A stretch of 64,000 nt of DNA. Source: Lates calcarifer. Lineage: Eukaryota; Chordata; Actinopteri; Centropomidae. The stretch is taken from contig NC_066850.1 of NCBI RefSeq assembly GCF_001640805.2, forward strand, positions 598,576-662,575. The letters run 5' to 3'. The notes under the pieces are model-generated. The model was not told the DNA's origin. It saw only the letters and a list, made by a program, of their open reading frames with translations, and made no database searches. Of this stretch, positions 39,290 through 50,300 are shown in pieces; position 1 is the stretch's first letter; every line of letters starts with the position of its first letter. The position numbers and the translations under genes are program-made.

Positions 39290-40140
39290 CAAATACTGTT
39301 TACACAACTTTTTATCAGCTGACATCAACATTAAGCCTTATAATCTCCCCCTGAGGTAATGCCAAACTCCCATAGGATAAATGCAGATTTTAGTAGAGGA
39401 GGAGCATCAGCTAATCTTTATTTTGTGATTCCACCTTAAACAAAACCCTTAATCTTAGATCACTGTTTATAATGTTCAACCAGTTAAGTTAATATAATTA
39501 AAGTTAGAAGAGACACAACATCTAAAATGTCGAACTCCTCTGATACACTTATTTACCTACTGGTATCCAATACCAAACCTCCATAGAATAAAAGTCGAAT
39601 TTTTATAACGCTTTAAACAACTTTTTATAACATATACCTTAATAATTTAATGTAAAAAATGTGGGTGAAAATCATAAAAATTCACTGAACCTCAGTTTAT
39701 ACACTTATTGTCTCATTAAATAGTGTTTACATAACTTTATATCAGCTGACGTTAAAGTTAAACCTCGCATTTAACTGTATAATAACCCCTTTATCCAATG
39801 CTAAACCTCCATAGAATAAAATTAGATTTTCTTTATACCACTTCAAACAAGTTTTTATAATATATCACTCAGTAGTTGAATATAATGACTGTCAGAAGAA
39901 ACTCTAATATAAAAAATGTTTATGAAAACCATGGAAAACTTCACCCAATCTCTGCTTATTCATTTATTGAGCTATATTAGCTACTGTAAATATAATATTT
40001 AATCAGCTGATATTAAAGTTAAACCTCACATTTAACTAAATATTTTCTTTTTATTCTGTACCAAACCTCACTGACATAAAGTCAGTCAAATCTTTTTTAC
40101 ACCACTTCCTTTTCATTGACAATAAAGAAATTTAATGGGT
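39290..40140 (+). repeat. Degenerate ~210-260-bp tandem array
   Basis: Four diverged units marked by CCAAACTCCCATAGGATAAA (39362), CCAAACCTCCATAGAATAAA (39573), CTAAACCTCCATAGAATAAA (39801) and CCAAACCTCACTGACATAAA (40061). Three are preceded by ATCAGCTGAYRTYAA-type sequence (39317, 39743, 40001) and interleaved with TTTTTATAAYATAT. Spacing is 211, 228 and 260 bases. The family is not known to me. Confidence 0.8.
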
Positions 40141-43100
40141 TTTTAATAGAGGAAGTGAAAACAAACATTTTACACTGTTTCACATTGTGTAATAGACTTT
40201 AATATTAAACCTTAAAATAACGTTAAAATCAAAGCGTTTATTATCAGAGAAGATGACAGTAAAACCTTAAACAACCTCAGTTAGACACGTTAACTTAAAT
40301 GACTTATTAATTAATGATTAATGATCAACAGAAGAGCAACAAATCTTCACATAGAAAAAAGCCTGTTAAACCTGATAAATGACAACTCGTTAAAACAAAA
40401 CTTAAAATCACTTAAATATCTTTCATCATTTCCTGGGTTAAGATAAGATAAGAGCATTTTCAGTCCAGAGCTGAAATTATTGTACGATGAAAAACAGAAA
40501 ACTGATTGTCAGCTGTTACCTGAATTACTTGCTTAATGATCAGGTAATTCATTTAAAAGTCATTTTAAAAGCAGAGAATTTCACTGGTTCCAGTTTTTAA
40601 AATGTGAAGATTTCCTTTATTTCTTAACCCTGAATCCCTTACATTCTGGTTAAGGGTTTATTAAGAGTCTCATGCTTCCTTTAATTAACTGAATTCATAA
40701 AAACAAAGTGAGCACCCTCGTTTTAATCAACAGATGGATTAATTTAATGCCTCTTTTCACACCAATAACCCATTAAAACATGAATAAAACAATCACTTAA
40801 TCAGTAGAGCCTCTATAGACCGACTCATCAATAAAGATACTCCTGAAAAATCCACTTAAAGGTGAAATTAAGGACAATTAAGGCAGGAAATCATGTATTT
40901 TAGCTTTAAAAGCTGATTTCACTCAGATTAAAACTTAAAAATCTCAAAATTGTGTTAAAAAGTGCCGTTTTCATGTTAAGTTTTTTCTCATCCTCCACTG
41001 TGTTTAACATGTTAAAAGTGTTTTATTGTGAAAAATGCGTCAGATATTTTCTTTATTTTCACTTTCACATGCAGCAGCAGCAGCGGTGGTGTCGTCATGT
41101 ATGTTTTAATACTGACTCCAGATCAGATTAGACTAACTGAGATTTTATTGTATCCTGTGATTTTAGTCTCGGCTCATTGAGGAAGTCGGTGTTCAGCTCT
41201 GAGAATTGATGGGTTTGTTTTTCACAGCGAGGGGATTTAAAGGTCAGTCTGATCACTGAAGCCGGTTTATAATCAGCGAGTCAACAGACCTCAGATCAGC
41301 TGTGGTCTGTTGTCGTGTCGTGGGTGAACAGGTGAGTCTCACCTGGTCCACGTCACTTCCTGTCTGCTGAGGGACATGAAGTGGACGGTTTGACACTTTC
41401 CTGTTGACTGCAGAGAGATAAAATTGTTTAATTTACCATCATTTAAGACAAGGAGAAGCATCAAAAACTCTGGTATCTGAGAGGTAGTTTGTTAGTTTGT
41501 GATTTTCTGACACTAACAACAGACTTTAAATCAATAATAACAGCTTCATGTAATAATTCAATCGTGACACTCGAGGTGTTTGATGTGGTTTGTTCCAGAG
41601 TAAAGAAACAGTTGAGATGTTTTATTAGATTTAACTGTGACTGGTTTCTACAGGCCTTTAAAAGTTCACTTTAAAGAAAAAAAAGGTCCTTAGAAGGTTT
41701 TAAAAAGTCTTAAATTTCATTCAGATTTCTTTGTTGTGGATTTTAACAAAAACAAATTAAGGATGAATTTTTATTTGTTGATGATCTGGGTCCAGGTCTG
41801 GATGGGTTATGAAACTTGGAAACTGAGCTCTGATCCGTTAACATGTAGATCGTCATCAATGAGCTGCAGCTATTGATTATTGATCAGTCGTTGAAACAGC
41901 AACAGTTCTCATCCTCACATCTCTGGTTTTATCCAAAAGTTAAAAATATTCAATTCTCTACGATTTAAGACCAAGAAAAACATCAAATTTAAGAAGCTGG
42001 AACTATCAAAACATTTTTACTTAAAAAATAACTGAAATAATTAATAAATGATCAAAACACTTGACTTGATTAATTAATTTCTAATTAACTAATGGATTAA
42101 TTAACGACTTAAATGTATAAATATTAACTTGAAGCAAAAATCTATTGATTCCTCTGGTTCTCATGTAGCTTTTATCAGTTTGTTATTGTGATAAATAAAA
42201 CAATTTGAAGATGATTTAAGGAGCGTTGAGTTAATGAATTAAATAAAAGTGTTTTAGTTAGAAAGTCCAATAATTTGTTGGCTCCAGTTTCTTAAATGTG
42301 AGAATTTGCTTCTTTTTTTGGTCGTAAACTGAACATCTTGATGTTTTTTGACTGGAGTTCAGATAAAACTTGAGGACGTTACGTTGGATTGTTGGATTAT
42401 AACGAGCAGATTTCACCTGCGATCAATGTAATAAATCAGATTATTGGCAGAGAGTTCAGCCTCAGTCCTTAGATCTCCGCTCCGTCCTTGATAAACGTGA
42501 ATCGAACTGTCTCTGGTCTGAGAACGCAGCGACTTGAGGCTCAGACGTCCACATCAGGGATGAAGTCCAGGATCGAGAGGATCGAGACGCGATGACCTCA
42601 CAGCTGTGGATGAGAACATGGCGTCTGTTTGGCAGCGAGCTGCAGGGCCGATCCTCTGTTTGGACTTTACAACACGACAGAGACACTTAACTCATTTTTT
42701 ATTTTTTATTTTTTTAGTTTGAAAACTTTAAGACTCAGCACAGATTTATTAAACGTCCTGTTTCTGAGAGATAAAAGTCTGTGTTAGAAACAGGTCAAAC
42801 CACTAAAAGCTCTGTTGTGAAATACTGAAGAATCAAACTGAACGGCTCATTATCGACTGATTTTTACCAAACTCGACTTCATTTTATCTTTATTAGACCT
42901 GGTTTTCTCAGGATTCTGGATTAAATTTGGGGGTTTTCATGTTATTTAACTAAAACATCTTTTTCACGTCATTTTGAATCATTATCATGACAAAATTTCA
43001 AACAGTATTTGGTAAAAACTGAGTGTATCAGGGTCTCCTCTGCCGTTATAAGGTCTAGGTACAGCACCTAAAGTCCAACTTTTTGGGTGTATTTAGGTTT

Positions 43101-43654
43101 ATTTATTATCTGCTCTTCCTTTTCCAATTGTTTGTACGTAGATATGGTCTCTTTCAAACTCTCACTAACTTTCTAAGAAGAAAGGCTTTTGTAGAAGAGC
43201 TCAGAGCTAAATGAAATGACCAGTTGGAAGCTTAGTGGTGGAGACGTTGACGTCATGTGACCGTGGTGTAGTTGGTTTATAGCCTAACATTAGCTTCTTA
43301 CTTCTGGAGGTTGGATTTAGTCTCGGTAAACAGCTGCTAACTGTTCAGTCAGAGTCGGTTTGGGTTGAGGTGAGTCTCCAGTTTTACCTGTCTGTCTCTC
43401 TCTCTCTGTGATGTCATTGGGCGGTTAAAGTCCTCTGATTGGCTGCTGTCTCAGCTGAGTGATCATTATTATTAACCTTTGGTTGAAGTCGGTCGACAGG
43501 TTGAACTCTCAGACATGCACTCACCTGCTGCAGGTGTAACCGGTGTGAAACCACGGAGAAGCAGGAAACAGCCTCTCAGCGTTATCTGATCGTTATCACC
43601 AACACAAGATCTGGTTTCCTCCTGAGCCGCTGAGGTAAAATGGCCGCTCACGTC

Positions 43655-43662
43655 TGACGTCA
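43655..43662. promoter_or_regulatory. CRE palindrome TGACGTCA
   Basis: Perfect CRE in a locally CpG-containing patch (AAAATGGCCGCTCACG just upstream, YY1-like). It may mark an internal promoter or enhancer in dusp16 intron 1. Confidence 0.35.
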
Positions 43663-44696
43663 CCTCCCTGAGGTTTCCTTTGAGCAGATGCAGGTTTTAT
43701 TTTGGTGAATGAATCTCTGAGTTTTACTGCTGAGTCACGTCTGTTTCTGAGCTGCACAGGAAGTTTTCACGAAGATTTCAGATTAAAATCATTTGACCTC
43801 AGACTGTGTCTCAGTCATGAGGTTTGTGTTTTTTAAAGAAACAGCAGAAGTGAAAGTGACCTGATGTGGTCTCTGGTCCTGAACATGTGTGTGAGGTTCA
43901 TATAAACCACAGTGAAATAATCTCATCTCGTGCTCCACTTACTGCCTGTTCTGGAGCTGTCATCCACAGCACACAGTCTTCATCTGTACATTTATACCAC
44001 CTGAAAACTAAGGCACTTCTCTGAGCCAGGTAGATCAATAACAACCAGGTTTTTCTTGTGTTTTCAAAACTGGAACATTTCAGATAATCTTTATGAAACA
44101 GGAAACAGCAGGACTGACTCTGCTGTGTCAGTTTCAGGACGAACAATAACAAGAAGAAGAGGAACTGATGTTGTTATTGATTTTCTGTCTGATTGTTTTC
44201 TCTGGCTCAGTGATACGGCCTCAAGATAACATCACGATATTTCAGGGTAAAAAAAAAATTTCAGCCTTTTCATCAGCAGCTACAGCAGATAAACTCTGGT
44301 CCTCACATGCTTCTGAGTTTCATCCAACTCACATCTGTGGTTTTGCTTCAGGTTGTGTTTCCAACTTTAGCTGTGACGGTTTTGAGTTTTGCTGAAGGTA
44401 TCACTGATACTGTGATATGAAACTTTTTTGTGTATAAAAATCCTGTCGACACAGACCTACTGATGTTAGAGTCCAGTGTCTGACTGTTTTGTTTTTGGCT
44501 GGAGTCTCGGTTTCATTATTCATCTTGAGCTACTAGAGTCCTGAAGCACTGATCCTAAAACCAGGAAGTCAGTTAGCATGTTAGCATGTTAGCTCTTCCT
44601 GTTGTCAGTGTGTTTCTGGTTAAATGTCTGAAATAAGGTCTGTGGTTTTAACACAAGACATTTTCAGGTTTTATTCTCCGACATAAAATGGGTCAG

Positions 44697-44786
44697 TAAA
44701 TCCCCCACTCCTGATGTTTGAAGCTTTTCCGTGTCTTAAAAAAGGCGGTTGCTAACGAGTGTCTAAATGAGACTACAGAGGTTGTC
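44697..44786 (+). repeat. Dispersed repeat R2, plus-strand copy
   Basis: About 90 bases (CCCCCACTCCTGATGTTTGA, AAAAAAGGCGGTTGCTAACG, TGTCTAAATGAGACTACAGA). Its reverse complement, with about one mismatch, is at 55328-55417. A low-divergence, unnamed element. Confidence 0.85.
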
Positions 44787-46231
44787 GGGGACGTTAACAT
44801 GAAAACCCATCTACTCACCAGTCCACCTTTACAGCCTCGTTGTGTTTCTACCTCTGCAGAGTTGTGTTCTTCTTTTTATCGAGCTTAGGTTTTAATTTTC
44901 CTGCTCAGTCTGTCTGTGCACAGTCTCTGGTTTATTCAGCTGCAGCAGTAAAATGGTTGTTACTGTTAAATGAAGTTAAACTAACTGGTTGATGTTTGCT
45001 GGTTTCACCCTCTCTGACCTTTATGAAAGATTTTTCTTGTGTTGGTGAGATGGGAGCAGATAACAGTGAAGTTACGTGACTGTGATGCCATCTGTTCAGA
45101 CGATGCTGTAGCCGGTAATTTGACTGAGATCAGATGTCTGCAGAGGAATGTCCCAGCTTGAAGAAACATAATTGGAGTCCCATTTATTCTGGTTTATAGT
45201 GTGAAGTGGAACATGATGTTAGAGACACAGCCTCGGGCTCCAGCTGCTGTTTGTCTTGGTTTGGGGGAAACGAGGAGTCGAGCCGGGTTTGTTCTTCAGT
45301 CTGAAACCATCAGAAAACTGAAAATGAAAAGGGGACGACGGTGGTTTGTCCCACAACAGCTGCCAAAGTTCCTACATTTATATCAGACATTAAACTCAAC
45401 ACTGACTCTGTAGTTGATGTGACGATACGACTCTGTCCTGATGTTTTTATTCCACCTTAAAAACCTAAAACAAACTGTCAGGCTGAGGCTGAAGGTGAAG
45501 ACGTCACCATGTTGTATCAGAGAGAAGCTGCTGCTCAGGAAATTTAAACACCGATAATCGATTAATCATTTTTCATACTGAAAATACCAATGGCAGAAAA
45601 TAGGCTGCTAAAGTAAGTGTGTTTTTCCTCAGTGAGGAAATGATCCAACAACAATCCTCTGAAACAAAGACTTTAAAGTTGAACTAACAGAAAATAAAAC
45701 AAAGATCTGCGGCCTCATAAAGGCAGCGAGTCAAACCCAACACATGAACAAACCGAAGCTACGAGCTCGACACAAACACAACTGAGAGGCTTTTACACAC
45801 AATACGACAGTTATCACCAACGTCACAACGTTTACAACGAGCTTTGTTATTTCTAAGCTAGAAAAACAACTTCTGCTTTCTCCGACAGCTCCAAGGCAGC
45901 TCAGTTTCACCTGTTAAACTTTAACAGCGCCTCCTGCTGGTCACTGAGAATCATTATGTTGCTTCAAGACACTCGACACAACCTCACTGATACGAACGCA
46001 TCAATTAAATCCCACATCATCGACAAAAGTCTTAATTAACTATAATTGATCATTGATGAATTATGTAGTAAGAACAGGGTCAAACCAACAGGGGGCGATA
46101 TAACATCCTGTTGGTCAACGTGAGGGAACAGGTGAGAGACGTGACACTGGGCAGGAAAATACAGAAAATTCAGACGTGTTTCCTCAAACAGTGGAAACAG
46201 TGAAGTGGTTGTAGCTTCATGGATCCAGGCC

Positions 46232-46254
46232 TGAATGAATGAATGAATGAATGA
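46232..46254. repeat. (TGAA)n microsatellite
   Basis: Nearly six TGAA units in the inferred dusp16 intron 1. Confidence 0.9.
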
Positions 46255-46972
46255 GTTTGAGGAGTCAGGTTCATCAGGAATTAAACATGTTCCTGTTGTG
46301 TTTGGCTGTGAGTTTCTCTCGGTGTGTGGGCGGCTGGAGGACCAACATGTTTTGGGGATTTTCTTTGTGCCGGAGTCGAGTGTGTAACTGCAGGTTTTAC
46401 AGCAGGAGGGAAATTCCTGCTGCAGAGCTGTGAGTCAGTCTGCAGAGAGAAGAGGAGGGACCGGGTAACAGGAAGTTAAAGAGCTCCGCTTCAATCAGGG
46501 AGACACGTTTGGACCAGACTCAGGGTTTATTAGTAGATGCTGCTTCGCTTTAATTTGAAAGTGTTCTTCTCTTCCTGTCTCCATCTTCAACACTTTCTTA
46601 TTCTTTATTTATCAAACAACTTTTGCTGTTAAAGTCAGCGATGAAACTGAACCAAACCTCATTGGTTTTTTTTGCTCGTTTTTGTGTCTCAGGGTCTGAA
46701 ACCACTTCAGCATGAAGACCAGGATCGAGGTGCAGAGTGGCGTCACCAGTTCTCAGTCCAGGAGAAAAGACGGCTTTTGTTTCACGCCTGCCGTGGTGTG
46801 AATGAGACCTGCAGCCCCCCCCCACCCCAGAGACTCGACACACAACAAAAACACTTTAACTACCGCTCACACACTCAGCTCCTGCAAACACAACAGAGAT
46901 AGTTAGTGGGGGTTTGGCTTTTTTGCCTTTCAGGGCAGAGTGAGGCCTCTCTCTCTCTCTTTACTCTCTTTA

Positions 46973-46994
46973 CCCCCCCCCCCCCCCCCTTTAC

Positions 46995-47030
<36 letters not shown>

Positions 47031-47062
47031 CCTCTCTCTCTCCCTCTCCCTCTCCCTCTCTC
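46973..47062 (+). repeat. C17 homopolymer plus (CT)n tract before the dusp16 ATG exon
   Basis: Seventeen consecutive C (46973-46989), then about 65 bases of CT/CCCTCT. It is either in the dusp16 5' UTR, if the acceptor at 46933 is used, or it is the polypyrimidine tract of an acceptor near 47085-47095. Confidence 0.92.
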
Positions 47063-47096
47063 GTCCCGGGGTTTTGGGCTGCCAAGCGCCATCAGG

Positions 47097-47141
47097 ATGA
47101 CATCATACCGGGCCGACACAATGGAGCTCTTCATCCTCTGA
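47097..47141 (+). CDS. uORF in dusp16 5' leader
   Basis: ATG at 47097 opens a 14-codon frame that stops at 47139-47141, 159 bases before the dusp16 ATG, with a second in-frame ATG at 47121. It lies downstream of every acceptor I consider likely, so it should be in the mature leader. Its effect on translation is inference. Confidence 0.45.
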   Translation: MTSYRADTMELFIL

Positions 47142-47239
47142 GGTTCCTCGCCAGGCTGCGTCACTGCGCTGGACCGCCGGCCCGGGACGCCCAGGAGGAG
47201 GAGGAGGAGGCGGCGTGGGAGGAGGGGGGACTACGAGTA

Positions 47240-47274
47240 GGGAGGGAGGGGGGTGGGTGGGGGGGTGGGAGGGG
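47240..47274 (+). promoter_or_regulatory. Predicted RNA G-quadruplex upstream of dusp16 ATG
   Basis: Runs of three to seven G separated by single A or T across 35 bases, on the sense strand, ending 26 bases before the dusp16 ATG at 47301. It satisfies the usual four-run, short-loop G4 rule several times over. Confidence 0.7.
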
Positions 47275-47300
47275 AAGAGGAGAAGGAGAAGGGGTTTGAC

Positions 47301-50300
47301 ATGTCGGAGCGTCCGGGGTCCAGGTCCGGATCCGGGATGCCGAGGCCCGGAGCGGTGCGGCCCATCGGGGCCGAGGCTCTGGTGGCCCTGCTGGAGGGGG
47401 GGCTGGACCGGGTGGTGCTGATCGACAGCCGGCCCTTCGTGGACTACAACGCCTCGCACATCCTGGAGGCCGTGAATGTGAACTGCTCCAAGCTGATGAA
47501 GAGGAGGCTGCAGCAGGACAAGGTCCAGATCGCCGAGCTGCTGCAGCACTCGGCCAAGAAGAAGGTAAACAGGAAGTTCACCTGTCCACACACCTGAGGC
47601 AGAAACACCAGAACACACACACAGCTCACTAAAACACTTTATCTACACACCTGAGAATTCAGAGCAAGACTCAGGCTGTAGTTACATTTGTTCTGGTTAG
47701 TTTTGGTTTCACATCGCAGATCTGCGAGTTCTTCTTCTTTAACATCAGAGGTCAGAACTGAGGTGACGTCACCTCCAGAAAGTCTTTGTTGTTCCTTTCG
47801 AAACAGATCTGCTCCACCTGAAGAACACCTCAGTTGTTAACGTTAGATTTTAGAACGTTCTTAAAAGACGTTCACATTGAACTGCAACATGTCCACAGAT
47901 AAACCTGAACAGTTCTCTGTGTCTGACTGACTTCATGTGAAACTAATGAGACTGAGCTGCTATAAACAGGAACATTAGCAGAGAGTTCACTGCTGCTGAT
48001 GAGGAGCAGCCATCTTGGATTCTGATGTCAGGGTTGGTGAGTTGCTCTGACTTCAGGAGGCGTTCAGGTTCAAACTTCTGACTGGGAACTCAGAAATTGA
48101 GGCTTATGAGTACAACTGAAACATAACTTTGGTGCTTTGGTCTGGGCCAAACAAAGTAGGTGTGAAAGCCTTAATAAACAGTTCACACTTAGACTCTCAG
48201 TTTGCGTCAGTCCTCCTCCTCAGAGCCCAGACTGAGTCAGACCTGAAACTCTGATTCAGTGTGACGTCACTTCCTGTGGATTTCATGTACAATGCAACAT
48301 GTACAATATCAACTGATGGATTTCTGAGGAGCCTGACTTATCCTGAAAATAATAATAAACTGAGTTATTAAACAGAACAGGTGGAAGGACACATATACAG
48401 TACTCTGTATTTTCAGAGTTCAGGAAAAACCTCAGAAACTGAAATAAAAGGTAGAAATGTGCGTTTAAAGTCCTGAGATAAATGTGACGATTATGAGATC
48501 ATAAATGAGAAAAGAAAAATTCTCCTCGTCTTCATCTGAACTGAGCTCAGAAGGAGATTTAGTTTTGCAGCCGTGGAACTAAAATCATCACATTCATTAA
48601 AAACACAGAAAACAATTTGTTTTAGAAACTTTTTTCCCCTGGATACTTCAGCTCTTCAAGCTTCTAAAAATCCTTTGACTGAACCATACCAAAGTAAAAC
48701 CAGTCTTTGTTGAGGAAATGTAAAAGTAAAATCCTCCAGACTCTGTCCTCTGTATTTAAAACACTTTAAAATCTGGTTCCTGCTCTGCTCAGTTGGACGT
48801 GGGCGTCTGACCTCAGTATATTTATATTTAACAAAGAGCTGCAGAGGCCGCTCCTCTCTTTTTGTGGTGTGGTGTTAAATTTAAATAACGGCTTTAAGGA
48901 AGCTCGGCTGCTCCTTTTATTACTGAGGCAACATTTTCCGTACGATTATGAGCTGTAATTAATTCAGTCAGTGCTGAAGGAGAGAGAGCAGATTTTTCCT
49001 CGAGTGAGTAAAAACTAGAAAGCAACAAAACCGACATGGTTCAATATGACTCCACATTTTAACCATCATCTACCTGCAGTCACATGACCAACATTTATAG
49101 ACATGAACACAAGAACAATAATTAACAGCCTGGATTAGTTAAACCACATTTGAAGAACATAGTTAATATCTAGGACCTGCTGAACACCCCAGAATCATTG
49201 TTTAAGTTTCTGTTCATGTTATGTAGAAAAGTGAGGAGCAGCACAGAAAACATACAGAAGATCAGCTGCTGTTCGAGCAGCTGTAGAGCTCCAGGTGTCA
49301 TGTGACTTTGTTTACGCTGCCATGTTGGCAGGAAAAGCCTGAGCAAAAATGAACAGAATGATCAAGCTGGCAGAGTTCACTTCACACTTTAATCAGAGGA
49401 AACTGAATGATAATTTGAATTTACCTGCCAGCAGTGCTAATAGCGCACTTTCCTGCCAATATGATGGTGTTTTGGTTTTCGACTGCTGCATGCTGGGATT
49501 GCATGGTGGCGATGAACCTGCAGCTGAATGTGCAGGAGGTGGTGGAGACCAAAACCAGAGCTAAAAGGGACAGAATACTGGACTTAGATTCATCAGGTGG
49601 AGATGATAGTGTGCCGAGGCTAAAGCTAACATTAAACCGTCTGTTATGTCTCTCTCTCTCTCTGCTGTAGTTGGAGCTGCAGGGCGATCAGGAGGTCGTC
49701 GTGTACGATCAGAGCTCCTCCGACCCGGTGACTCTCAGCTCCGAGTCTTTCCTCAGCGTCCTGTTGGTGAAGCTGGAGAGGAGTTTCCCCTCTGTCCACC
49801 TGCTGTCAGGTCAGTCCTGTTTCAATGTAGCAGCTCCTGGTAAAATTCCTGTTTTTGTGAATGGAGTCTGGTTTGTGTTGTGAGCTTTGGACTGTGTGCA
49901 GAAATAAATGATCTATTAATAATAATCTGAGTGTAAACAGTCACTAATCAGTGCAGAGACGCTGCAGCACAAACAGCAGCTGTGTGTGTTCACAGTCTGA
50001 GTCTGAGCTCGGCCACTTGTCATCGAGCTGTTTATTAGTTTGACCGACAGGCGGGTCGACTGCAGACGTCCTCCCTTCTCTCTTTCCACTGAGGGTTTAC
50101 GTTATGTAACCATGATGTAATGCTGCTCTGACGACTCCACCCTCACACGTCAGAGAAACCAAAGACTTCTGCGCTTCCCAAAATCACTCGGTCAAAGGTT
50201 TAACAGTTACACAACGACGGCTTCTATCTGCTCAGAGTCAACCAGGAACCTGTTTCTGCCTGATCATAAAGGCTTTAACAGGAGGAGGACGCTTTAAAGG

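Larger units (their letters stand above)
38966..46933 (+). other. dusp16: dusp16 first intron (inferred)
   Basis: AT-rich, with no coding exon. It contains the decayed tandem array (39290-40140), a perfect CRE TGACGTCA (43655-43662) beside TAAAATGGCCGC, dispersed repeat R2 (44697-44786), and a (TGAA)n run (46232-46254). Open frames here (for example 43898-44152 minus) have no family resemblance. The 3' end is ambiguous: possible acceptors are TTTCAG ending at 46933, or CATCAG ending at 47095 after the CT tract. Confidence 0.5.

Noticed and set aside
32810..47300. Search for cdkn1b between gpr19 and dusp16
   Set aside because: In human, CDKN1B follows GPR19. I looked for the cyclin/CDK inhibitory region on both strands and saw nothing like it.
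47103..47618. 171-codon minus-strand frame opposite the dusp16 ATG exon
   Set aside because: Antisense shadow of GC-rich coding and leader DNA, with no family resemblance.
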